This document shows positions 1-11,724 of a stretch of DNA of 52,988 bases, piece by piece. Below the pieces are notes generated by a model. That model made no database searches. It saw only the letters and a list, made by a program, of their open reading frames with translations, and was not told the DNA's origin. Every line of letters starts with the position of its first letter. Position 1 is the stretch's first letter. Origin of the DNA: Gnetum montanum (taxonomy: Eukaryota; Streptophyta; Gnetopsida; Gnetales; Gnetaceae); assembly GCA_015680685.1 (NCBI GenBank), contig MNCI01037820.1, positions 714,013-767,000 of the forward strand, in the 5' to 3' direction. Made by a program: the position numbers and the translations under genes.

Positions 1-829
1 TTGACATCATAAACAAAAGACTATTGGCCATTCTCATACAAGCCCTAGGCAAGAAGGCAATTGTCTTGAAAAAAATAGTTACACTTATGTCTCAAAGAGA
101 CCATGTTGCACATCATCGCGTGGCTTTGGTTTTTCACAACAGGCCCTGTAAACACCCTTTAAGAGTCCCATTTCTCCAAAGAACGCATCTCCTATGTCTC
201 GATTCTGAGTCTGCTAAAAACCCAGCTGTTGATAAGGACCGATGACATAACTTGTTCACGAGAGAGCATTTCTCTCCATAAATTCCAACAACAATTTCCT
301 AGCTTCCCTTGTTACAACCAATCCCCTCCCCTTGCATCTCAAACTTCATTTTCCCAATCCCATGTACTTTTGAAAATGGTGCGATGACATCTGGCCAAGG
401 GCTGATGGTTAATGTTTGATGCTTTGTTGTTCATGGTGTTTTGCACTTCTTTGTCGACGCCTCTCAGGTGGATTCCTCCAAGCATCAACAAAGAGGGGCC
501 AATGAAACACCACAAAAATTTTAGCAACACTTCCAAACAACTTTAGAGCCTCTAAAATGGCTTCAAGTAGCCCACCATGGAGCAAGCAAGGTCCCCCTAG
601 GGCCCACAGATCACGATGGCAAGTCTCGGTATCAAGAATCATCAGTTTCAAGGTCAAAAAAGCGCAATTTTGGCTAAGTACAATGTGCTTGCGCTGTGCT
701 TATGTTGCACAACGTAAGGATCAACGTCACTAGCGTTTGGGGCCCCGAAACTAAGTCAAAATAGGCTAGAATCAAGCACAAGGACCCCCCATGACCTTCG
801 CCAAGGTCCCCAGCAACTCCCAGCCTTCA
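1..829. other. Repeat-like DNA without a recognisable gene
   Basis: No gene is recognised here. The minus strand has one open stretch of 82 codons (409-657). Open but stop-interrupted reading continues on that strand towards position 1, which would fit a decayed mobile-element ORF. I could not match any motif to a known family. The upper part (660-829) leads into the tandem repeat that follows. Confidence 0.3.
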
Positions 830-1316
830 GAAAATCAAAATTCAGGCTTTAAATGAGGTGTTTTCGATTGATTACACTGCGGCTACATTTTCTTACGTTG
901 CATAGCATAAGGATGCATAATCACTATTCATTAGTGTAAATCACTATTCATCACGTGAACACTATTCACTGCGTAAAACACTATTCATCACCTAAACACT
1001 ATTCATCAAACTTTCAGAAAGTTTCAAAAAAATTTTAGAAAATGGCAGAAGATCCTCAGCATCAGTAATTTTGGAAAATCAAAATTCGGGCCTTAAATGA
1101 GGTGTTTTCGGCTGATTACGCTGTGGCTACACTTTCTTACGCTACATAGTGTAAGGATGCGTAAATACTATTCACAGCATAAAACACTATTCACTGCGTA
1201 AACACTATTCACTACATAAAACACTATTCATCGCGTGAACACTATTCATCAACTTCCAGAAAATTTCAGAAATATTTCAGAAAATGGTAGAGAATTATCA
1301 GCATCAGCAACTTTCA
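830..1316. repeat. 244-bp tandem duplication containing a short CACTATTCA repeat
   Basis: Two diverged units start at 830 and 1074 with the same opening (GAAAATCAAAATTC) and the same order of segments, giving a 244-bp period. Inside each unit is a cluster of about five CACTATTCA/ACTATTCA motifs spaced 16-19 bp (about 920-1008 and 1166-1252), separated by variants of GCGTAAAA or ACGTGAA. The units end in an A-rich stretch with TTTCAGAAA repeats. Confidence 0.75.
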
Positions 1317-1409
1317 GAACATTCCAAAAAATTTCAGAAAGACTCAGGAACAAAGAAGTTTCACGCAAACGGAGGTCAAATTTCTCTTGTTGTACATTTC
1401 ATTGTAAAC

Positions 1410-2294
1410 CGACATGTGTGGGCATGTTAGGCCCTCATGTTTAAATTAAATGTACTTTCATTGGCTTGAATAGCCCATAAATTGTAAAAAACGATGTACC
1501 TGGTCAAGAATGTAGTTTGCTGACACACATCCAACTCATGCACAACTGTTCGACACATATCCAACTCTCGCCAGCATGCATCCAACCCAAGCACAACTGT
1601 ACATTGGACACATGTTACCATATCCACTTTCCTCTCATCTCTCAGCCGTTGATTCCATTCTGAAATTCTGTGCTGGAGCCCGACCTAACCCTATAAATAC
1701 CCTGTCAATTCACATAAATCAGTGGAGGGGCAATTGGAGAGATTGGCAATTCTGAGAAGGACAAAATCTGCAATCCTTGGGCGCTCAGCACACCTGACTG
1801 TTGGCATCCAAGTATTCCTCACATTCATCACATCGCATCATCGCATCATCACTTCAAATATCATCCCGAGGCTTAGTGCTTGACCTGTCATCCACACATG
1901 TAGCTACACTTTGACCGGTGCATACCTTTTTATTAAATAATACAATATAGTTCATTGCCTTCCATTTACATTGTTTAGTTCTATTTATGCTTTGTTTACA
2001 ATATAGTTCTGTCTATGCTTTATTTATAATTCAATACACTCTATTTACATTTTGTGTCACTATTTGCATTCTGTTTACATCCCGTTTACATCGTTCACGA
2101 TAACCCCAGCGCTAGCCGTAGCTTACACTCGGGGAAGTCCTTGCTTGATTTGTGTGCAAACCATCCAAGGCACTCTTCCTTCGTTCCATTTTCCAGCTTG
2201 CCCTCAAGCAAAGGCAGGTTCAACTGTGGTTGCCTGATGATCTTTCGATGTTTGTTTCCCTTCCAGCCTCACACTGACGATTTAGGTCAGTACA
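1410..2294 (+). mobile_element. LTR-like or promoter-like segment (partial)
   Basis: The stretch reads like the promoter and leader of a plant LTR. A TATA box (CTATAAATAC, 1691-1700) is followed by a leader with a TCATCACATCGCATCATCG run, then a T-rich part with recurring GTTTACAT and TTTATGCT motifs (about 1930-2090). No second copy lies in the window, so neither boundary can be set. The right limit is where the 9.4-kb block starts. It could be a solo LTR or a fragment. Confidence 0.35.
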
Positions 2295-3231
2295 GTTACA
2301 ATGAGGTGATAGAGGTTAAAGTCTACCTTTGGTCATGAAGAAATGGTCACCAAGTTAATAATAAGTTCCAAATGTTGACATCATGATTATGGTTATGGTG
2401 GTGACATTTTGGATAATCAATATGATTTTTACATTTCATGCTTCAAAGTGTTGATCATTCAGTAATGTTTTTGAGGAGTGAACACTCCACTTCAAGGTTT
2501 CTTGGGTTGTTAGGCTTCTTCCTTTGCTTGTTTGGAGCCATTAATTTATCTTTTGGTCTTTATCAGCCTTTCAGCTTCTTGGTAAACTACTTCCCCATTT
2601 TTTTATGGTGAAGCCTTCATTGGATTTCATTACCAAGGCTAGGTTTGATTTGGTTTTCCCATTGAATGAGATGTGTTACATTCAACGGACTTAATGGTGG
2701 ATCATGATAAAGAAAATGTTACATGATCATAATGCATTTATGTTAAACATTGGTCATCATCACTATTCATGGTAACAAAGGTTATAATCAAGCTATGAGG
2801 TTAGGGTCAAGGAGTGGTAATAACAATGACGTGAAGTAAGCACTCTAGGTATGACAGGACAAGCTAACCAAATCTTATGCATCAAGGTCACATGGTAACT
2901 TACTGCTATGACAAGTTGCACCTTTGCGATGACATTCTAAGCTTTATCCTACAAGCATAACAACAAGAGAATAAGAAAACATGACAACAAACATGTTATT
3001 ACAAGTTAATGCATAGGGCCACACAAGTTAATCAATAGACAAGGTTAGCATTGGTCACTATCATTATGAAAAGGAGATATCTATGCAATGTACCTTAGAA
3101 TTACAAAGCTTATAGTTCATTTATTGTGCAAAATAGAGAGATGGAGATATAGAAAGCACATGTAGGCTCACTTACTATTGGATGTAAGGGTTGTAGATGT
3201 CAACTATTGGTTTGTACAAGTAAAGAATACA

Positions 3232-6200
3232 TTAAATGTAATAAGGTTTTAGATAGAAATGATTAACTAGATTGGCCAATTCATTCACATTCATGTTTGC
3301 TATTCTAAAAGTTCCATTCCTGTAGACCTTGGTGATTAAGAAAGGCCTCTTCCAACTAGCTGAGAATTTGTCTACATGCTCACAAATGATCTTAAGAACT
3401 AGATCCTCCTTCTTGATTGTTCATTTGTTTAGGTCATGGTGATGTTGTTACTTTTGCCTCTCTTGGTACCATCTGATGTGAGCAAGTGTTTGTACCCACT
3501 ACTTCTCCATCAAATCCAAGTTAATGGTATGAAACTCCTTATTCTTCTTATCATTGATGAAGTTCAATAGGACCACTCTAAGTTGCAAAACCTACAATTC
3601 AAGAGGCAAAAATAGCTTCAGACTAGTAAACTGGGCTATATGGGGTTACATTAGTTGTGGTTCGATAGGTTATTCTATAAGCCCAAAGTGCATGGACAAG
3701 CTTCTCATGCCACTTACATTTGCTATTATTTAACATCTTTTTAAGCAAGTTTATGATGGCCTTATTGCTAGCTTCAACCTGTCCATTGAATTGAGGGTAG
3801 TACAATGATGAAAAGAAATGCTTGATGCCTAGGTCTTGACAACAGGTTTGTGTTTCTTGACTACTAAATTATGGCCCATTATTAGTGACTATGGTCATAG
3901 GTATGCCAAAACATGCTACTATGTTGTCGAATATAAATCTACAAACTTGTTCATATGTTTTTTTCGATAGGGAAATAGCTTCAACCCACTTTGTAAAGTA
4001 TTCATTTGTAGTAATGATGAAACTATACCCTGTGGAAGACTTAGGCATTATAGGTCAAATAATGTCAAGTCCCCACTATTGAAACAACCAAGTTATCTAA
4101 GTAGTGTGTAACTTAGTTGGTGGCACATGTATCATATTGCTATGTACTTAATAGGTATCACAAGTTTTAACCTTCTATAGGTAGTCCCTTTCCATATAGG
4201 GCCAATAATAGCCTAGTCATCTAATTTTAGCAGCCATGGCTCTAAGTCCTATATGTCCCCCACATACATCATCATGAACTTGCTCAAGGACTATGCAAGC
4301 TTTAGTTTTTCCCAAGCACACTAACATTACACCATTATAGGACCATTGACATAATGTATTATCATCCATGATGACATACTATTTTGATTTTTTACATACA
4401 ACATTCTATTGAGAAGTAGTTAGGTCTTATGAAGATTCATCATGCATTAGGTAAAACTTGATATTGTCATGTCATTCCTTTTGAGGAGTGGTATTGACAG
4501 AGGCTATAGAGTCACCTTTAGTATTCTACATGTTGGAAATAGTATAGTTCACGGTTAAGGAGGCTTATTTGCTAAACACATCAGGTGTCACACTTAGGGT
4601 TAGAGTTATAATGGCATCAGCTAACGTGTTCTCAATTCAGGTTATGTATTGGATACCAATCTCTATAAATTGTTGCATTAGTTTCTTGCCTATGTCACAA
4701 TAAGGTTGCAAATATTTGGCTTTACATGTAAACCTCTGTTACTTAGTTAACCACAAATTGTGAATCACCTTTAATCATTAGGTGTTTGATTCCTAGGTTA
4801 TGAGCTACCATCATTCCCTTGATCATCCTTCATACTCCACCAAATTGTTTGTACATGGGAATCCAAAATGGTAGGTGAAGGATTGGATTTCACCAAAAGG
4901 TGATGTTATGATGGTAGCAGCGTTGGCCCCATGGGTAGTTGAAGCTCCATCAAAGTGCATAATTACCTCATAGCCCTTAGGTACCCCCACTAATAATGTT
5001 GACATGTTCATTAAGGAATTCAAGGTTAATGGCTACATGATCTTCAACTAAGGAAATGGTAAGTTGCATGGCTATGGCTTGATCTTTTATTGAGTCTTGG
5101 GAGATGTAATGGAGATCAAATTCAACTATTATGGCCTTCCAATGGTCTATATGACTACTTTCATAGATATTGGTCATTATGGCTCTACGCATTGTATCCT
5201 TGCAAATTATGTTGACCTAAATCCTAAAGAGGTAGTGTATCCACTTCTTTAATGAGATGACTAGGACTAGATAATACCTTTCCACTTCATTGAGGAATTC
5301 AAGGTCAATGGTTGCATGATCTTTTACTAAGGAAATGGTAAGTTTTGTGTGGTTGTAGCTTGACCTTTTATTAAGTCTTGGGAGATGTAATGAAGATCAA
5401 ATTCAACTATTATGGCTTTCCAATGATCTATACAACTACTTTCATAGATATTGTTCATTATGGCTCCAAGCATGTTATCCTTGCAAATGATGTTGACTTA
5501 AATCCTAAACAGGTAGTGTCTCCACTTCTTTAATGAGAAGACTAGGACTAGACAATACCTTTCCACTTCATTGTATCAGGTCTCATAGGTAATTAATGCA
5601 TGGCTTAAGTAGTATACCAGCAACTCTACTCCATCATCTTATTTCTAATAGAGTAGAGAGGCAATGGACGTGTTAGAGATAACAAGGTTGATGTAAAGAG
5701 GTTTATCCTTTTAAGGTGAATAGACTATGGATAGTTGTGCCAACTCCTACTTAAGGTTTTCAAAGACTTCTTTGCATTAAGCCATCCACTCATAATGAGC
5801 TCCTTTCTTGAGCAAGTGTTGCATGGGTTGTAACTTATCTATACCTCTTAATGAACTTACAAATAAATTGTAATTGACCTTGAAATCCTCGAATCTCCTT
5901 AAGGTTAGTTGGTACTCCCAAGTTAGATATGGCCTTAACCTTATCAAGATTAACACATATTCCTACTTCGGATACTCCAAAGCCAAGCATCTTACTAGTT
6001 TTGACACCAAAGATACACTTCTTAGGATTAAGCCTAAGCTCATACTTGAGACATCACTTCAACTCAAGGTTAAGGCCATGTGCATGATCATGAGTCATTT
6101 TGTATTTAATGGCTATATTGTCCATGTATTCATTAAGTAATCCTAGCATATAATCATTAAATATATACATCATGGCTTGTTGACAAATGGCACCTACATT

Positions 6201-6990
6201 CTTAAGACCAAACAACATCATGGTCTAACAAAAGGTTTTCAAAGAGATCACAAAGGTTGTAAAAAGTTGATGCTTCAAGTTAATCCTAACTTGGTTGTAT
6301 TTTGAGAACCCATCCATGAAGGATAATAAGGCATGTCCAACTATAGTATTAATAACTTGGTTAATACTAAGCAAAGGAAAATCATCTTTGATGATTTCCT
6401 TATTTAGGTCTCAGAAATCAATGCAAATACATGTACTCCCATTTTTCCTAAACACTACCACTATGTTGGACACCCATTTCGTGTAATTGACAGCTTGAAT
6501 GAAACCAACTTCATATAGTTTTGTGATTTCATTCCAAATTTTCAAGGCTAAATATGGTCTAATCTTATGAACTTTTTGCTTAACTAGCCTGATATTAGGA
6601 TCAAGTATGATGTTATGTTACACTAAGTATGAATCAAGACCTAGCATATCTTCATATGACTAGGCAAAAGCCTTAATATTATCTTGGAGGACCTTGGTGA
6701 TGTCTTGAGCCTACTAAGGTTTCACTGAGGAACTTAGTTTTAGTGTTTTGTTCTTAGCACTATGTATTGTGATAGAAACCTCAACTAGAGAGTCCTTGGT
6801 TATGTCGCCAACCTCTTGGCTAAGGGTTTTAACTAGGTTAATAAGCCATTCAAGAGGTTTTTCTATCAAGGCTATGTGATCAACAACGCTCTCAAGCTCA
6901 AGATCTAAATGATTGAGGTCAATTATCTATTCAAGATCATCATCATAGCCTACTAAAGCCTAAAACTAGCAACCTTATGACCTACTAAGG
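3232..6990 (-). pseudogene. Decayed Ty3/gypsy pol (RT, RNase H, integrase), Tat-like
   Basis: On the minus strand, broken by many stops, the classic order RT - RNase H - integrase can be read. RT (about 6700-5880) shows GHALLSFMDGFSKYNQVRI, FGLKNVGAICQQAM and, at the catalytic box, EYMDN where YVDD is expected. An RNase H-like segment with FDGAS and CTNNLVEYEG lies at 4823-5023; this second RNase H resembles the one of the Tat lineage. The integrase core (about 4070-3620) has TKWVEA, IVTNNGP (the catalytic Asp of DNG is Asn here) and YYPQFNGQVEASNKA. The C-terminal end (GTFRIANMNVNELANLVNHF) leads to a stop at 3232-3234. No protease or convincing gag is found upstream. A dead copy. Confidence 0.85.
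5008..5566 (-). repeat. 280-bp tandem duplication inside pol
   Basis: Two units starting at 5008 and 5287 repeat the same segment of the connection/RNase H region. It is recognisable on the minus strand as DHWKAIIVEFDLHYISQDS followed by VEDH.(A/T)I(N/D)LEFLNE. Both units also exist in the second block (about 43469-44030), so the duplication arose before the block was copied. Confidence 0.75.
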
Positions 6991-7163
6991 CCTAAAAATA
7001 GCACCACCATGGCCTGCTAAGGTCTAAAACTAGCAATCTTGTGGCCTACCATGGCCTAAAACTAATAACGTGTATGGACCACCATGGCCTAAAACTGGCA
7101 ACACGTACAGATCACTAAGGCCTAAAACTAGCAGCACACCAAGGCTCGCTAAAGCCTAATATT
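6948..7163. repeat. Minisatellite, 32-33-bp unit, about 7 copies
   Basis: The motif CCTAAAACTAGCA with a variable CTACTAAGG part recurs with AAAACTA-type cores at 6962, 6994, 7026, 7058, 7091 and 7124, and a last degenerate unit near 7157. Spacings are 32, 32, 32, 33 and 33 bp. The unit is GC-richer than its surroundings. Confidence 0.8.
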
Positions 7164-7639
7164 GACAAAACTATTTATAACCCAGTATAGCTAATTACAA
7201 CTTGGTTTACATTTTAGTTGGCTATCCAATTTACCTATTACTTTACCAACTATTACATTATAACTACCTTTTTTAATCAATGTAGCCTTATGAAACAAAT
7301 AAAATGTAAAATGCATAAGGTGCATAAAACTAAAAATACTAGAACATGTAAGCAAAGTTAAAGTTTTAAAGATAATAGTCAAAATGTCTATAACACATAG
7401 CCATGGTCACATAATGTGACAAAAGTTCAAACAACATATAAAATGAATATAAGCCCAACAACCATAGCTACACTATGTAGCAATAAAATAAAAAATAATA
7501 ATAGATCATCTCTCAATAACATCATCAACAACAAATAAAATATCCAAAGATATAATCAATAGATAGTGCTACGATGTAACTAGAAGGGTTTGAGGAGCCC
7601 TTTTAACATCGTCACCACTGGGCACCCATTGTCACCTAG

Positions 7640-8614
7640 TACCTATAACACAATAACATAAGTTTAATTAGTAATTAACATAATATGAAACCAAATCAAA
7701 AACTAATCTTAACTAAGATATGCTAAAATAAAAGAAATAAAATAAAACAATAAGCAAACCTAAGCGGGCTTAGGTGCAATATCCTCTGCAAGGAAACTCT
7801 GAAGACCAACCTCTAGACAATGGAGGATTTGGTCCTTAGTCTTGTGGGCCTAATCCACCTCCCCAAGATTAATGCCAGTTAGGATGTTTCTCTTGTTAAT
7901 CTTAGTCTAAGTTGGTGGCTTCTGCAAAAATGTAATGGTGGTCACATCCCCAAAAGTAGTAGAGACCTGAGGAGTTGCAGAATTCACCACCACCAAAGAG
8001 CTTTCAAATAGTTTGAAGACACCCTCTGCTTGGATCCCCTTCATGAATAGCTCTAACTTGTGTCATTCTATTGACTCCTCTTGCAACTAATTAAGATAGC
8101 TCTTGCACTCTACCTTGTACTTTTTCTTATGGCTTTTTGGTGCCTTACCCCACTCTAGGACCCAAACACAATAATCTTTTCACTCCCTTGCCTTGCGAGC
8201 TAGTAAGTCCATTTGCAACTTTTGCTTTGTGACGTCCCTAGTAAGGGCAACCTTGTCATGGATGGCATTTCAATACTATGCCCATGTTATCTCCTTGGTT
8301 TGCATGGAGTCCCTGTTAGCCACTTGGGTTGCCACAAATCCCTTATGATCCTAGAGATCTTTAATTACCTCAGCCTATCTCTTAGTCTCTCTTTCCAATG
8401 CCACAACTTGTTCTCATAGGAACCTGTTTCAATGTTGGCACTCCAAAAAAAACTTTAGCACATGAAAGTGCATATTCAGTGGCACTTTCATATAACTTTC
8501 ATGGAACATTTTCCAATTCAGGTGATAGGCTAGGCAATGCATTGATCTCCATGGCATAGTTGGAACCTCATCCAACCTTAGACACTGTAAGTAATATAAC
8601 AACAAAACATGCAT
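7640..8614 (-). pseudogene. Decayed retroelement ORF, charged and helix-rich (unrecognised)
   Basis: The minus strand from 8614 down to about 7780 can be read as one charged, helix-rich protein broken by several stops. It includes VVALERETKR, EVIKDL, GFVATQVANRDSMQTKEITW and GKAPKSHKKKYKVECKSYLN. Its first 61 codons (8429-8614) are open. It lies on the same strand as pol and upstream of it, so it may be a gag or extra ORF of that element. I recognise no zinc knuckle or gag domain. Copy 2 has it at about 46130-47100. Confidence 0.45.
8462..8491. repeat. Perfect 10-bp inverted repeat with 10-nt loop
   Basis: ATGAAAGTGC (8462-8471) pairs exactly with GCACTTTCAT (8482-8491) across the loop ATATTCAGTG. 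Copy 2 of the block keeps it unchanged at 46950-46979. Confidence 0.7.
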
Positions 8615-8649
8615 ATAAAAATAATAAATAAGAATAACCAGAAAACTTC

Positions 8650-9689
8650 TAAACCACTAAGAAAACATAACTCCAACATTGTTACTACAATAATAGCGTT
8701 GGTGGATGAGGCTAATGTTGTTTGAAAAGTCTATTTACCATTTATTGTATCCAACATGGTTTTGGTGGCCTTGGAGGTATTAAAACTTACCATAAATGGA
8801 AACTACAATTGAGGTAAAGGCTTGCTACACCTACACATGATTCTAATCTATCAGTAATCATGGTAAAAATTCATAGCCAAAAATTAGCAGCCATGTGACC
8901 TATAAAAGACCATCTCAAACACCTTGAATAGGTTCTTCTGCTTATGAATTCTTGAACTTATAAAAAATATTTTGGCAATTCTTAAGCACTAGAACCTTTG
9001 GCAATTTTGAGCATTCTACAACCTTTGGCCACTTGGCAAGACTTTTGGAACAAACATGTAACTACCTAGGGACAAAGACTCTCAACATAGTATCCTCTTT
9101 TGCAACAAAATTTGAGCATATACCTTACCCCCTGGTGACCAATGCTAAAAATCTAGGCTAGAAACTTGCAAAGAGTTTTGGTGTTGGGAGTTGGAAAGTA
9201 CTTGGATCATGGAGTTAACTGTAGAGTGTAAACTACCAGCTTCAACAGGCTTCAAACTCTATTAGAGCAAACTCCTCATGTATCCAGGCATCATTTGTAC
9301 ACATTTCAAACTCTTCATTTTTAATATTTTCATTGTAATAAAGTTTACAGTTCATTTATTGTGCAAATTATTATGATTTTATTTTGTGCATTCATTTTTA
9401 AATTGGATTTGTATCATTTTTACCATTTTTTTATCCCCATTTACACTCTTCAAGTCCTTAGATGATTAACAAGACTATCCTATGCACCTTAGATCCTCTT
9501 TCTTGGAGGCCCTTGGGATTCAAGGTTAAAACCATTTCACACCTGGAATTTTCAATTTTCGAGTGATCAAATTTTTCAGGTGCAATAGCCATGACCTTCA
9601 ACACTAACAAGGACCTATTGTAGGTCCAGAAATAAAACTTATATCTCACTAAAGATAATCACTACTTGCATAATGCTAAGCAACAAAAG
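8650..9689 (+). promoter_or_regulatory. LTR-like promoter and leader segment inside block 1
   Basis: A TATA-like CCTATAAAAG is followed after about 400 bp by a T-rich stretch with AATAAA (about 9335-9420), as in the U3-R part of an LTR. It precedes the plus-strand coiled-coil ORF. It does not resemble the 10857-11724 LTR, so it would belong to a different element or be a fossil promoter. The same segment is in copy 2 (about 47140-48170). A 63-codon minus-strand ORF at 9458-9649 is not recognised. Confidence 0.3.
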
Positions 9690-10625
9690 AACTAAATTGT
9701 TAAACTAATATGCCAACAATAGGAGCAACTCGCCAAGGTGAACTTCAATTTAATAAGGTTAGTAGTAGAGAACTATAATCTCTTAATAAAGGAATTCCAT
9801 GCACTTCATCAAAAGATAGCCATTGAGGTAATCACTTGGAACAATGAAGCCTTGAAATTTGAACAGATGAAAAATCATTACAAGGACTAGGTCAAATTCC
9901 TCAAAGAGATCAATGAAAAGGAGATTCAATTAGCAAAGGCAAAGATGAATGAGGCCCTTCAACAACTCCAACAAAGAGGCAACATTTAGCAGCCCATATT
10001 TGATGGACTAAACAAGTACAACAAAGTTGAGATCCACCTTAAGGAGTTACAAATCAAGAAAATAACAGAGTACATGGAACTCACCAACCTCCAATATGCA
10101 AACTTGGCAATGTTAACAATGGGAAGGCCAAGATTAGAAGTAGAAAAGGAGGTGGCTAGTTCCTACCTCCTCTATGAGGTGGAATTTAAGCTCCATAAAG
10201 AAACAAAGAAAAAGTTGGAGACAATCATTGTGGAGCTTAAAGTTCTCAAAAGCATATTCGTAGACCAATGATTTGTTGTTGAGAACCTAGCCAAGAGGAT
10301 GAATGACTACCAAGTGTAGCAGAACCTTATAAGGATGTTCAACATCAAACGTAAAACCTTCCTAGCTTGCTTTGTCAACAAGGAGGAACTATTTCCTTCC
10401 ATGTCATGCCCATGGGACATACCTACACTGACCCACATTAGTGAAGCCATGTGAACCATATATGATCCATAGAGCAAAGAGGAGAAAATAAAGGTACTTC
10501 TAGATGCTTGTAAGTTTCTAGTAGAAGCAATGGTGACAGTAGGCCAACCTCAACCTCCACCAACTCCAAGAAAAGATGGGGGATCATCTAAGCTACAAGA
10601 GCCTCCACCTCTAGGCACTATTTGA
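9690..10625 (+). pseudogene. Retroelement coiled-coil ORF, 3' part, copy 1 (family unrecognised)
   Basis: The plus strand reads as one frame with a handful of stops, ending at TGA 10623-10625. The longest uninterrupted piece is 10074-10271 (65 aa). The protein is highly charged with heptad-like spacing (EVEKEVASSYLLYEVEFKLH, KETKKKLETI) and ends in a proline-rich tail (VGQPQPPPTPRKDGG). A second copy is at about 48170-49111. A diverged, longer homologue is on the minus strand at 21837-24633, sharing KEINEKEI, LAK.K.N..L, QPIFD..N.YNK.E and SSYLLY..E.KLH. In both locations it ends a few hundred bases before a polypurine tract and LTR, so it is the last ORF of an LTR element. No known domain recognised. 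Confidence 0.6.
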
Positions 10626-10840
10626 GACTTCATCATGTCTTTGATAATATTTTAGGCCCCTACTACAATTTTTGTAATGTGCCGAATCTTGTTGTAATGG
10701 AAACTCATTTTCTATACTAATGTACAATCTGGCACTTAGAGTTAGTAGTCTATCTATTTGTCTTTCTATTAATAAATTTCATACCTTCCAATTTTGTAAG
10801 AAACTTGATCTTAATTTTGTTTACTCAAGGATGAGTTTAT

Positions 10841-10856
10841 AGTCAGTCATAAGGTA
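10841..10856 (+). other. Polypurine-tract-like site before LTR
   Basis: AGTCAGTCATAAGGTA sits directly before the LTR start TGATGA. The same site precedes the gag-protease LTRs (AGTCATGGTGGTA, AGTCATGGGGGTA) and the coiled-coil element at 21625-21640 (minus, AGTCATGAGGTTA), which fits the plus-strand priming site. Confidence 0.5.
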
Positions 10857-11724
10857 TGATGAATATCAATAAGATAGGTTGCATTGATATATCCCCATCA
10901 ATGCAGCCTAATTAATGTATCCTTGTCAACGTATGCTAAGATGTATTGATGTGGATACGTCAACCCTGATGTAATCATTACCTATATAAAATGTAGGTAT
11001 CCCTCATGTTTATGACATCTTTCAATCATAGCTTAGCTAAACTCTTGTAGTTTCATTTCTCTAGAGTTAGAATATTTTCCTCTAAGTGCTCACAATGTGG
11101 ATCTAAGAGATTGTACAGAGTTTTATTCAAGTGTCATGTACGTAAATGCATTGGCATGAACAGTAATAAAATCAAGATTTCATATATCCATTGCAACAAT
11201 TAGATTAGCTTAACTTTACTTTTCTACACTTTACTTTGATTAATACAATCAATCATAAACATGTAAATACGACTACTTCAAGCATAACTCATTAATGCTT
11301 AGTAGTCCTAGCAATGGATATTTGATGTGCCCAGTAATAGCCACTTAGTAACCCAGTAGCATCAATACTAATTCAAGATGTGTACAACAAGTGGAAATAG
11401 TTACTCTAGGTTAGGATAAGTTAGTCAATAGATTAGTTAATTAATTAGACAATTAATTATTCAACCTTCACTCAATTTTCTAGCCATTAGGAGAAAAGTA
11501 CAAAAATACTTATGAAAATAGATATCATGTGCCTTAACCCATACTTAACCATATGTACCGACTAGACACAAGTGTGAGTTAAGAAGATAATGGCCTTGCA
11601 ACCCCATAATTCACTGTAAGGAATATTGACCACTTAGGTAACTAAGTCCAAGGAATTCAACCAAATCGCTAGTGAATGGTTGTGATTCGTATTGTTAGGC
11701 GTAGGGAATACCCACCGCTCATCA
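10857..11724 (+). mobile_element. LTR of the coiled-coil element, copy 1 (868 bp)
   Basis: It starts TGATGAATATC and ends CCACCGCTCATCA. A TATA box (CCTATATAAAATG) lies near 10980-10992. Its R-U5 half resembles the gag-protease LTRs (recurrent AGTAATCCCAGTAG-like motifs, a GTGTAC..CAAGTGG block, and the TAGGG..TACC..CCGCTCATCA end). The counterpart in block 2 (49343-50210) is also 868 bp. No primer-binding site follows, so this is a 3' or solo LTR. Confidence 0.7.

Noticed and set aside
5874-6140. Plus-strand ORFs at 5874-6140, 6295-6486, 44267-44583
   Set aside because: Antisense to the RT region, which reads clearly on the minus strand.
6948-7163. CRISPR-like array
   Set aside because: Regular 32-33-bp period with degenerate units and no distinct spacers, in a eukaryotic retroelement setting; it is a minisatellite.
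8213-8419. Plus-strand 68-codon ORFs at 8213-8419 and 46702-46908
   Set aside because: Conserved only because the blocks are near-identical; they are antisense to the helix-rich ORF remnant and have no motif.
10857-11724. Pairing the 10857-11724 LTR with the 8650-9460 promoter segment as two LTRs of one element
   Set aside because: The two segments do not resemble each other beyond having a TATA box.
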